A DNA stretch of 13,768 nt, taken from NCBI GenBank assembly GCA_035294465.1, contig DATGKW010000257.1:1-13768 (forward strand), in the 5' to 3' direction. A program made the translations under genes and the position numbers. Of the stretch, positions 1 through 5,517 are shown piece by piece. Positions within the stretch are counted from its first letter, which is position 1, and the number at the start of each line of letters is the position of its first letter. Origin of the DNA: Paraktedonobacter sp035294465 (GTDB lineage Bacteria > Chloroflexota > Ktedonobacteria > Ktedonobacterales > Ktedonobacteraceae). The notes under the pieces are model-generated. The model saw only the letters and a list, made by a program, of their open reading frames with translations, made no database searches and was not told the DNA's origin.

Positions 1-424
1 TGCCGGCCGGTTGCGAGACATCAACCTGGTGGAAAAGATCGCTGATTTGCTCCTCGCTCAGCACACGCGGCGGTTCCTTGCGAATATGGGGGGCCTCAAA
101 GTGCTCCAGTGGATCGCCGGTGATTAAGCCGGTAGAGCGCAGATAGCGATAAAAGGCTTTGAGCGCAGCCAGCTTGCGCGCAATCGTCGCCGGGCGATAC
201 GCCTGGGTCTCGCGCATCTCCAATAAATAGGCAGCGAGATGTTCGCGCGTGACTTCCTGCCAGTTCTGGATGTGCTGGCGCGCAAGGTAGGCGCAGGTCT
301 GGCTCAGATCATTGCGATAGGCCACAACCGTATTCTGATTGCCCATACCCGTAGGCGCTCCGTCCGGGGTTGTCTCCTCTACCAGGAGCGAGGCAAGATA
401 CTCCTCGACGACTTCTTGCAACAT
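1..424 (-). CDS. XerC/XerD-type tyrosine recombinase, N-terminal part (cut by window edge)
   Basis: The 141 residues visible from the ATG at 424 run open to the left edge, so the catalytic domain lies outside the window. They match the N-terminal SAM-like, core-binding domain of XerC/XerD integrases: an early 'NTVVAYRNDLSQ' helix, then 'ATIARKLAALKAFYRYLR' near residues 82-99 and 'DPLEHFEAP'. The linker 'PPRVLSEEQISDLF', which opens the catalytic domain in this family, follows. Members cut and rejoin DNA through a tyrosine; housekeeping ones resolve chromosome dimers at dif with FtsK. An in-frame TGA lies 18 bases upstream, which supports this start, although the ribosome site is weak. A minus-strand promoter lies about 45 bases upstream. 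The Arg, His and Tyr catalytic residues cannot be checked here. A phage or transposon integrase is possible, but the housekeeping neighbourhood favours a Xer protein. Confidence 0.88.
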   Translation of the reverse strand, partial: MLQEVVEEYLASLLVEETTPDGAPTGMGNQNTVVAYRNDLSQTCAYLARQHIQNWQEVTREHLAAYLLEMRETQAYRPATIARKLAALKAFYRYLRSTGLITGDPLEHFEAPHIRKEPPRVLSEEQISDLFHQVDVSQPAG

Positions 425-471
425 AGCGGCTTCCGTTTCTCAGACATTCTCTACGCGGATACTGTGGCGCT

Positions 472-501
472 ATTATAGTCGAGAACAATGGCAGAGGGCA
501 A
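472..501 (-). promoter_or_regulatory. Promoter for the recombinase gene
   Basis: On the minus strand a perfect TATAAT (-10, positions 477-472) lies 18 bp from TTGCCC (-35, positions 501-496, four of six consensus bases). Transcription would start near 465 and give a leader of about 40 bases before the ATG at 424. The site is divergent from the rightward promoter near 554. It is called from consensus match only. Confidence 0.6.
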
Positions 502-528
502 GCCTGAGAGCGAGACTCTCCAGAGAAA

Positions 529-559
529 ACGACAGAAGTGCTATGAAACATGGTATAAT
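529..559 (+). promoter_or_regulatory. Extended -10 promoter for the gene at 656
   Basis: TGGTATAAT at 551-559 is a complete extended -10 element (TGn followed by perfect TATAAT). A poor -35 (xxGACA, 529-534) sits 19 bp away, which is usual when the TG extension is present. The start would be near 566 and the leader about 90 bases long. It is divergent from the minus-strand promoter at 472-501, so the roughly 100 bp between the two starts is a shared control region. Confidence 0.6.
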
Positions 560-655
560 AGGACACACTATTCGGCCTCGCACAAAGAACATCGGGACAG
601 GCAGATCCGCGGAAGGGCCGAAGTCCCGTATAAGCATAAGGAGACGTTTGGAAGC

Positions 656-1444
656 ATGGGCAAGTTGTCAGAATTGTTCGCGCAGGTACGTAAGGCCAGC
701 AGCGGCAAAGGAATTGGTTTTGTAGGCAAAAACGCGCCCGCGACGAAGCCGCGCGCGGCCGCCTTACTGGTAGATATAACTGCTGTCGATGCAGGCAAAG
801 CAGAAGCGGCGATTAAAGCTGGAGCGGACGGACTGATCTTTCCCTGGAATGGACAGAGCGGCGCAAATACAGACGTACTGCGCAAAGTCGTGGAAGCTGC
901 GCAGGCGGCAAGCGAGAAAGTGATCACCGGCCTGCATATTACCGGCGGCTGGGAAAAACTGGCACGCAAAGATTTCGAGGAGTTCAAGGAATTGGGGCTG
1001 AACTTCGTGGTCCTGCCATTGCACGCGCCCGCGCGTCTGCTGGCCCTGCACGTGAAGGATCTGGAGATGGTGGTTTCGGTGCCGATGCGCGACGGTGAGA
1101 TGTATCCCATCTTCATCCGCAATCTCTCAGCGTTCGAGCACGTAGCCGCGATCCACCTGGACTTTGGCCTGAGCAGCGAGGTCGGTGGCATGTCAATCGA
1201 GGATGTTCTGCACTACCGCGCAGTGCGCGAGGCAGTTCACGCGCCCGCACTGGTCCACGTCAAAGGCACGCCCGACGAGGATGATGCCTATACACTCCTC
1301 ACCCTGGGAATCCAGGCAGTGGTGCTGGTCGAGGATAAAGACAGAGCAACCACCAGCCAGCAGATCTCAACCTTGCGCGAGGTGCTGGAAAAAGTCTATC
1401 AAGACGATAAAGATACGCCTACGCTGGGATTAACGATAAAATAG
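656..1444 (+). CDS. Conserved protein of unknown function, TIM-barrel-like
   Basis: A 262-residue cytosolic protein without signal peptide or membrane segment. The order of hydrophobic strands and amphipathic helices suggests an (alpha/beta)8 barrel: 'AAALLVDIT' (35-42), 'AGADGLIFPW' (55-64), 'VITGLHITGGW' (89-99), 'LGLNFVVLPLHAP' (113-125), 'EMVVSVPM' (137-144), 'VAAIHLDFGL' (163-172), 'PALVHVKGTPDEDD' (197-210) and 'LGIQAVVLVEDKD' (217-229). Alternating 'gly-ala-asp-gly' turns recall nitronate-monooxygenase, indole-glycerol-phosphate-synthase and phosphate-binding barrels, but I see no signature that fixes a reaction. The ATG at 656 was chosen because AAGGAG lies at 638-643 (spacing 12, rather long) and the predicted core begins soon after; the reading frame stays open upstream to 488. 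The gene has its own extended -10 promoter and converges on the gene at 1499-2596. The coding call is firm and the function open. Confidence 0.8.
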   Translation: MGKLSELFAQVRKASSGKGIGFVGKNAPATKPRAAALLVDITAVDAGKAEAAIKAGADGLIFPWNGQSGANTDVLRKVVEAAQAASEKVITGLHITGGWEKLARKDFEEFKELGLNFVVLPLHAPARLLALHVKDLEMVVSVPMRDGEMYPIFIRNLSAFEHVAAIHLDFGLSSEVGGMSIEDVLHYRAVREAVHAPALVHVKGTPDEDDAYTLLTLGIQAVVLVEDKDRATTSQQISTLREVLEKVYQDDKDTPTLGLTIK

Positions 1445-1505
1445 CCAGCAAGAGCGACCACGCGGGCAGCGTGCTACTCGCGTGGTCGCTCTTGCTGGCT
1501 ATTTT
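1438..1505. terminator. Bidirectional terminator: perfect 27-bp inverted repeat between convergent genes
   Basis: Positions 1438-1464 pair without mismatch with 1479-1505, around a 14-base loop (1465-1478). Rightward transcripts end in five T (1502-1506), then CTTCC. Leftward transcripts run into TTTTATCG. The TAG stop of the rightward gene (1442-1444) and the TAG stop of the leftward gene (complement of 1499-1501) lie at mirror positions and pair with each other in the stem. The length, perfect pairing and T-tracts on both sides make this a strong shared terminator. Confidence 0.93.
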
Positions 1506-2596
1506 TCTTCCTGAACATCGTCGGAGCCAGCCGCAGGATCATCGGTCGCTTTGCTCTTCTCAGACGCAGGAGTCTGGGGTGAAGCTGGCCTTGAAATGGC
1601 AGCCTGTCCGCCGCTCGTATCGGTTTTACTGAAAGAGGCCAGGATGGCTGGCTGAGAAGAGGTGTACATGCGCCAATGCAACTGGCGACGCGGCACCCGC
1701 TTGAGCAGTTTGCGCGTGGCTTCCCAGACCTCAACGGGGTTAGCGTTGTTCCGCCAGAAATAATAGCAACCAACCTCATCAGGCTCCAGGCTCAGAATGC
1801 GCGCAAAAGCCGACTCCATCTCCTGCGCGTTGCGCTCGTGTATATTGAAATTCTGCAACCAGAGCTGGCTTCGTTTGCCATTCTGACGCGTGACCTCCAT
1901 CAACTCGCGCCCCCAGCGTTCTACCTGCGCGACATCCTCCTGCAAAATATCCCAGAAAAGGTGACAGCCCAGCGTATCGAGCTGCGCGATCAAGGACAGA
2001 TCTTCGGCCAGGCTCACATCGTGGGGATGGAGCACAATAGTCGTCTTGACGCGTTCATTCACCTGTTTTACATACGTACACACCTCATGCAAGAATTCAA
2101 TCATCGAGCGGCGGCGGAAACGGGCCAGATCTGTCACATCCGGGCAGAGCGCGCGGCAGGCGGGACAAAAGCACGTCACCTCCAGACCACGCGGCTCGTC
2201 AAGCAGAATGCCTGCGATGGGATAGGCCGTCAAATAGCGCTCGATCTCGCGAAAGAGCCATGAACGGAACGACTGATGATTAAAGCAGGTGATCTCGTGA
2301 TAGCGGCCATGCTGATCCATCACCCGCGACTGAGGATGGCGAAACGTATACCAGCTGGGAACCAGCGCCGGACCGGCAAAGAGATTGCCAAAGCGGCCCA
2401 GGCTCAGATGAACTTTCAATCCGGCTTCCCTGGCCTGCCGCAAGCCGCGCTCAAAATCGCGCGGCCAGCGCTCCTCCTCCTGTTCATGGATTGCATAGAC
2501 AATACTGCCGGCCCCGGTTGCACGAATCTGTTCGAAATCTTGCCTGACAATCTCCGGGCGGAGCAACGAATGAAAATACGCGATAGTTATATCCAT
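1499..2596 (-). CDS. Glycoside-hydrolase-like (beta/alpha)8-barrel protein, function unassigned
   Basis: A 365-residue protein from the ATG at 2596. A GTG at 2611 would add five residues (MSGDF). The N-terminus 'MDITIAYFHSLLRPEIVRQDFEQIRATGAGSIVYAI', here split for reading, opens as many putative glycosidase barrels do: strand 1, a helix, then a strand ending in Ala-Ile. Strand 4 ends in 'GILLDEP' (129-135; D133 and E134 are candidate catalytic acids). It is followed by the cysteine cluster 'TCFCPACRALC' (141-151), like the Cys knot after the acid in GH42 and related clan-A proteins. Further strands are 'TTIVLHPHD' (185-193), 'GCHLFWDIL' (210-218), 'SQLWLQNF' (243-250) and 'VGCYYFWRN' (275-283). 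Residues from about 320 are low-complexity (Ser, Pro, Asp, Glu) and probably disordered. No signal peptide is seen, so a cytosolic role is likely. Substrate unknown. Confidence 0.75.
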   Translation of the reverse strand: MDITIAYFHSLLRPEIVRQDFEQIRATGAGSIVYAIHEQEEERWPRDFERGLRQAREAGLKVHLSLGRFGNLFAGPALVPSWYTFRHPQSRVMDQHGRYHEITCFNHQSFRSWLFREIERYLTAYPIAGILLDEPRGLEVTCFCPACRALCPDVTDLARFRRRSMIEFLHEVCTYVKQVNERVKTTIVLHPHDVSLAEDLSLIAQLDTLGCHLFWDILQEDVAQVERWGRELMEVTRQNGKRSQLWLQNFNIHERNAQEMESAFARILSLEPDEVGCYYFWRNNANPVEVWEATRKLLKRVPRRQLHWRMYTSSQPAILASFSKTDTSGGQAAISRPASPQTPASEKSKATDDPAAGSDDVQEEK

Positions 2597-2671
2597 AAAG
2601 TCACCGGACACGTTTCTCTGGTCAGCTTCGGGAGCATAACAAAAGATGATATATCTGCAAGGACCTTATAA

Positions 2672-2700
2672 AGTATAGCCCCCTTCTCTCTATCTTTCAA
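2672..2700 (-). promoter_or_regulatory. Promoter for the glycoside-hydrolase-like gene
   Basis: The minus strand reads TTGAAA (2700-2695), exactly 17 bp, then TATACT (2677-2672). Both boxes match five of six consensus bases (TTGACA, TATAAT). Start would be near 2665, with a leader of about 69 bases to the ATG at 2596. This is one of the best consensus promoters in the window. Confidence 0.7.
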
Positions 2701-2948
2701 GGAGGGATAGATGACCTTTTCTGGGTCCTCCATCCATCTTTCACAGCTGAATATATGCGGTGTATAGGCGAAGCGTTTGGTTTTGCTCCTAATCATAGCT
2801 CATCGGAGCGGACTCGGCTTATCCAGAACTCACGTTCAATACTGATCTCCCCACTCAGCCATCCGTCCAGATACGATTTAAGAGAAGATGCAATTCTCCT
2901 TCTTGTTTCATTTACATGGGCTATTGGTAGTATTTTCTTTGATCGAGC
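2701..2948. other. Intergenic stretch between divergent genes, no gene recognised
   Basis: About 250 bases between the minus-strand promoter (2672-2700) and the ispE promoter (2949-2977). It is more A+T rich than the flanking genes. Open frames exist on both strands (for example 2587-2796 minus and 2755-2952 plus), but their translations show no family likeness or ribosome site. I see no tRNA, strong hairpin or riboswitch core. A short upstream extension of the ispE frame begins at an ATG at 2888 and encodes a hydrophobic stretch with no counterpart in IspE; I treat it as non-coding. Confidence 0.55.
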
Positions 2949-2977
2949 TTGACAAGAACTGGTTTTCTATGCACAAT
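2949..2977 (+). promoter_or_regulatory. Promoter for ispE
   Basis: A perfect TTGACA (2949-2954), a 17-bp spacer, then CACAAT (2972-2977, four of six). The predicted start falls at about 2984, the same base as the chosen ATG of ispE, so the message may have no leader. Consensus match only. Confidence 0.5.
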
Positions 2978-2983
2978 GCACCC

Positions 2984-3898
2984 ATGAGTCACGCACAGAG
3001 CGCACGAAACCTCGGCACTTGCTTTGGCAGAGCGTATGCGAAGATCAATCTGACACTGGATGTGTTAGGCCGGCGGCCAGATGGCTACCACGAACTGGCA
3101 ACGGTCATACAGGCTGTAGACCTGTATGATACCATTTGCCTGACAGAGACAGAGGACGAGAACGTCCACATTCGCTGCGATCGCCCTGAGCTAGACAATG
3201 CTGAGAATCTCGCAGTACGCGCGGCGCAGCTAGTGCGCCGGCGGCTGGACATCAAACGAGGGGTTTTGTGCGAGATACGTAAACAGATTCCTGTGGCGGC
3301 AGGTCTGGGCGGAGGCAGCAGCGACGCCGCAACAACGCTGCTTCTGTTGCAAAAGTGGTGGCAGCTTCCGCTTTCTGCGAACGACCTGCTGGAAATGGCC
3401 GCGACTCTCGGTTCAGATGTGCCATTTTTCCTGAACGGCGGCCTGGCCCTGTGCGAGGGCCGGGGCGAACGAGTCACGCCGCTTGCTCCATACTGGCCAG
3501 CCTCGATGCGCTGGCTCTTGCTGGTCAAGCCAGCTCTCTCGATTGCAACCGCGACGGTTTTTAACAACCTGCCAGCCAGCGATTACAGCGACGGCTCATA
3601 CAGCCGGGCCATCTGCGAGACGCTGGAGCAGAGAAACGAGTTCTCGCCGGAATATCTGCACAACTGTCTGGAACGCAGCGTACTGGAACGTTATCCTGAG
3701 GTCATTCGTGCTAGAAACGACCTGTTAGCAACGGGTGCGGAGTTGGTACGGTTGTCAGGCAGCGGTCCAACGCTCTTCGCTCCCTTTGGGGAACTGGCAA
3801 AGGCCGCGAAAAGCTGGCGGGACATGCAGTCACGGGGGTACGAAGCGTATCTTGTGCGCGCAATATATCCTACAACAGGGGATATATGTCAATTCTAA
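2984..3898 (+). CDS. ispE: 4-diphosphocytidyl-2-C-methyl-D-erythritol kinase (IspE)
   Basis: A GHMP-family kinase of 304 residues (family about 280-315). It phosphorylates CDP-methylerythritol at the 2-hydroxyl, step four of the MEP isoprenoid pathway, in the cytosol. All three motifs are seen: 'AYAKINLTLDVLGRRPDGYH' (17-36, with K20), the ATP-binding glycine loop 'PVAAGLGGGSSDAA' (103-116), and 'RLSGSGPTLFA' (256-266). 'LGSDVPFF' carries D145, matching the catalytic Asp of E. coli IspE. The ATG at 2984 was chosen because it leaves a normal short N-terminus and coincides with the predicted transcript start; it has no Shine-Dalgarno sequence. The ATG at 2969 (five residues longer) and the ATG at 2888 are in frame, but they would overlap or precede the promoter. 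The small zinc-ribbon-like gene follows 25 bp after the stop. Confidence 0.95.
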   Translation: MSHAQSARNLGTCFGRAYAKINLTLDVLGRRPDGYHELATVIQAVDLYDTICLTETEDENVHIRCDRPELDNAENLAVRAAQLVRRRLDIKRGVLCEIRKQIPVAAGLGGGSSDAATTLLLLQKWWQLPLSANDLLEMAATLGSDVPFFLNGGLALCEGRGERVTPLAPYWPASMRWLLLVKPALSIATATVFNNLPASDYSDGSYSRAICETLEQRNEFSPEYLHNCLERSVLERYPEVIRARNDLLATGAELVRLSGSGPTLFAPFGELAKAAKSWRDMQSRGYEAYLVRAIYPTTGDICQF

Positions 3899-3923
3899 AC
3901 GGGTGTAAGGAGACAACTCTACT

Positions 3924-4082
3924 ATGGCAGAGCAGCTTTACTACTGTGTAAAATGCAAAGACAAACGCGAGATGAAGGGCGCCCAGCAGGTGACCATGAA
4001 AAATGGTAAGCCCGCGATGAAGGGCCAGTGCTCAGTTTGCGGCACCACTATGTTCGCGATTGTTGGCGCGAAAAAGAGCTAA
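3924..4082 (+). CDS. Small zinc-ribbon-like protein, DUF5679 type
   Basis: 52 residues, basic, with two CxxC pairs: C8-x2-C11 in 'YYCVKCKDKREM' and C36-x2-C39 in 'GQCSVCGTTMF'. The layout 'YCVKCK-KREM... NG-PA--G-C-VCGT-MF' is what I know from DUF5679, a family of short proteins and domains frequent in Chloroflexota and also found as tails of larger proteins. Four cysteines almost certainly hold one zinc ion. Nucleic-acid binding is a reasonable guess but not shown. The start is firm: AAGGAG at 3907-3912 lies 11 bases before the ATG, and the gene sits 25 bp after ispE in the same direction, so it is probably cotranscribed. A hairpin region follows. Confidence 0.85.
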   Translation: MAEQLYYCVKCKDKREMKGAQQVTMKNGKPAMKGQCSVCGTTMFAIVGAKKS

Positions 4083-4131
4083 CACAAGGAGCACCCGACG
4101 TTTAATAGAGCGTCGTTCCCTGAACAGGGTG

Positions 4132-4174
4132 AACAAGAATAGGGCCGGTCTGCTTAGCTGGCCCTACTCTTGTT
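4132..4174. terminator. Inverted repeat after the ispE unit, probable transcript end
   Basis: Positions 4132-4146 pair with 4160-4174 with one mismatch (A4139/C4167) around a 13-base loop. Two smaller hairpins precede it (4096-4100 with 4111-4115; 4118-4122 with 4125-4129). No run of T follows on either strand, so this is not a textbook intrinsic terminator. Its place between the small zinc-ribbon-like gene and the GT9 operon suggests transcript ending, 3'-end protection or attenuation. A TATAAA box (4179-4184) just after it, with no good -35, could start the GT9 operon. Confidence 0.5.
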
Positions 4175-4198
4175 GCTGTATAAAGGTATCTTCGCGGC

Positions 4199-5431
4199 AT
4201 GAAACGCTTCTTGCGAATATTGATTCTACTGGCGGTGCGCGTGCTTGGTCTGCCAGGTTCGCTGAGAGCTGCGCGGAAGGCCAGGCCCCTGCCGGGCCAA
4301 CCTCCGCGTATTTTGCTGATACGGCCCGATCACCTGGGCGATCTGATTCTGACTACGCCGATCTTGCAGGCACTGAGAGAACATGCATCGGACGCCCACC
4401 TGACCATGATGGTAGGCCCGTGGTCGAGCGAGATCGTTGCGCGCCATCCCGCGCTCGACCACCTGCTGACCTGTCCCTTTCCCGGTTTCTCACGTACCCC
4501 CCAGAGGCCGCTGGCCCCCTATAAATTGCTCTTCAAAGTGGCCCGGCAGTTGCGCCGGGAGCATTTTGACCTGGCGATCAACCTGCGTCCAGATTTCTGG
4601 TGGGGCGCTGCGCTGCTCTATCTAGCAGGCATTCCACGGCGCGTGGGCTACGCGCTGCAACCGGGACAACCATTCTTGAGTTTGGCGCTGCCTTTCCCCG
4701 CGGGTGAGCACGCGGCCGTCTCGAATCTGCGCCTGGCGAGCGCAGGTCTGGTCAAACTGGGCTACGCGCCACTGGCAGAACCTTTTACGCCCGAACGCTA
4801 CCCAACTAGCTTCAAGCCGACCGCCGAGGAACGCGCCTGGGCCGGCGCGCGCTTGCACGGCGTCGGCATCGAGGATGATACACCCCTGATCGTCATCCCG
4901 CCAGGCAGCGGAGCAGCGGTCAAGCTCTGGCGAGCAGAAGCGTGGGCAACCTGCGCAAACACGCTGCGCGCTACCTTGACATCTCCCCGCCAGGCGCGCA
5001 TACTCCTCACGGGAAGCCCAGGCGAACGGGAGCTGGTTGAGAAGGTGGCGCGTGATATCCCCGGTGGCGCAACAGTAATCACGGACGCGAGCGTCGGCCA
5101 GCTTGCGGCCCTGCTGGAACGCGCAACCTGCGTGCTGGCGGTAGATAACGGTCCGGGGCACATCGCCGTCGCCCAGAATACGCCCGGCGTACACTTATTT
5201 GGCCCGACGGACCCGCGAATCTTTGGTCCCTGGGGCGACCCACAGCGGCATATCGTTCTGGCCTCGACACAGCGCTGCCCGGCCTGCCCGGCTATTCCCT
5301 GCGGGCGACTCGATTGGACGCCTGCGGAACTGCCGGAACATCCCTGCGTGCGCGTTATCTCAGAAGAAAGGGTACTGGCGGCGGCAAACAGGCTGCTGGG
5401 CATTCCGCAAGAAACCCTGGAAAGGAAGTAG
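4199..5431 (+). CDS. Glycosyltransferase family 9 protein (first of three)
   Basis: 410 residues of the heptosyltransferase (WaaC/WaaF/RfaF) fold, two Rossmann-like halves. The N-half begins with 'RILLIRPDHLGDLILTTPIL' (37-56); D48 in 'LGDL' matches the conserved Asp that acts as base in heptosyltransferases. The C-half has 'VIPPGSGAAVKLW' and 'AVDNGPGHIAVAQNTPGVHL' (about 313-332), then 'FGPTDP', which bind the nucleotide-sugar. Near the end a Cys cluster, 'RCPACPAIPC', is typical of GT9 proteins. Residues 1-20 are hydrophobic with two Arg and may tether the enzyme to the membrane. The only plausible ribosome site, AAAGG, is 12 bases upstream. The family moves sugars onto lipid-linked or core oligosaccharides at the inner face of the membrane. 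Donor and acceptor cannot be read from sequence. Confidence 0.9.
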   Translation: MKRFLRILILLAVRVLGLPGSLRAARKARPLPGQPPRILLIRPDHLGDLILTTPILQALREHASDAHLTMMVGPWSSEIVARHPALDHLLTCPFPGFSRTPQRPLAPYKLLFKVARQLRREHFDLAINLRPDFWWGAALLYLAGIPRRVGYALQPGQPFLSLALPFPAGEHAAVSNLRLASAGLVKLGYAPLAEPFTPERYPTSFKPTAEERAWAGARLHGVGIEDDTPLIVIPPGSGAAVKLWRAEAWATCANTLRATLTSPRQARILLTGSPGERELVEKVARDIPGGATVITDASVGQLAALLERATCVLAVDNGPGHIAVAQNTPGVHLFGPTDPRIFGPWGDPQRHIVLASTQRCPACPAIPCGRLDWTPAELPEHPCVRVISEERVLAAANRLLGIPQETLERK

Positions 5432-5453
5432 ATTTCAATCGCAAGCGGTTAGT

Positions 5454-5495
5454 ATGGCAAAGGAGACAATGCCAGAAGGATATGCCTCAAAATAG
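5454..5495 (+). CDS. Mini-ORF (8 or 13 codons) between the first two GT9 genes
   Basis: AAAGGAG (5459-5465) lies three bases before an ATG at 5469 that opens an 8-residue frame, MPEGYASK, ending at TAG 5493-5495. An ATG at 5454 in the same frame would give 13 residues but has no ribosome site. The frame closes 12 bases before the ATG of the second GT9 gene. It could be a leader peptide coupling translation of the two genes, or the scar of a small duplication (see the repeat at 5474-5517). No peptide family is recognised. Confidence 0.3.
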   Translation: MAKETMPEGYASK

Positions 5496-5517
5496 CGCTA
5501 GAAGGATATGTCTCAAA
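5474..5517 (+). repeat. 26-bp-spaced direct repeat covering two possible start sites
   Basis: Positions 5474-5491 and 5500-5517 are identical at 17 of 18 bases (AGAAGGATATG, then C or T, then CTCAAA). Each copy contains an AGAAGGA ribosome-site-like sequence and an ATG (5482 and 5508). The period of 26 puts the two ATGs in different frames; only the second leads into the GT9 protein. Confidence 0.8.

Noticed and set aside
568..1191. Open frame of 207 codons on the minus strand opposite the gene at 656
   Set aside because: Ser, Ala and Arg rich translation without motifs; the plus-strand frame shows protein-like strand/helix periodicity and has a promoter and ribosome site.
2587..2796. Minus-strand frame of 69 codons upstream of the glycosidase-like gene
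   Set aside because: It overlaps the promoter at 2672-2700 and the start of the glycosidase-like gene, with no motif.
2888..2983. N-terminal extension of IspE starting at the ATG at 2888
   Set aside because: It would add 32 mostly hydrophobic residues absent from IspE proteins and would place the good TTGACA promoter inside the gene.
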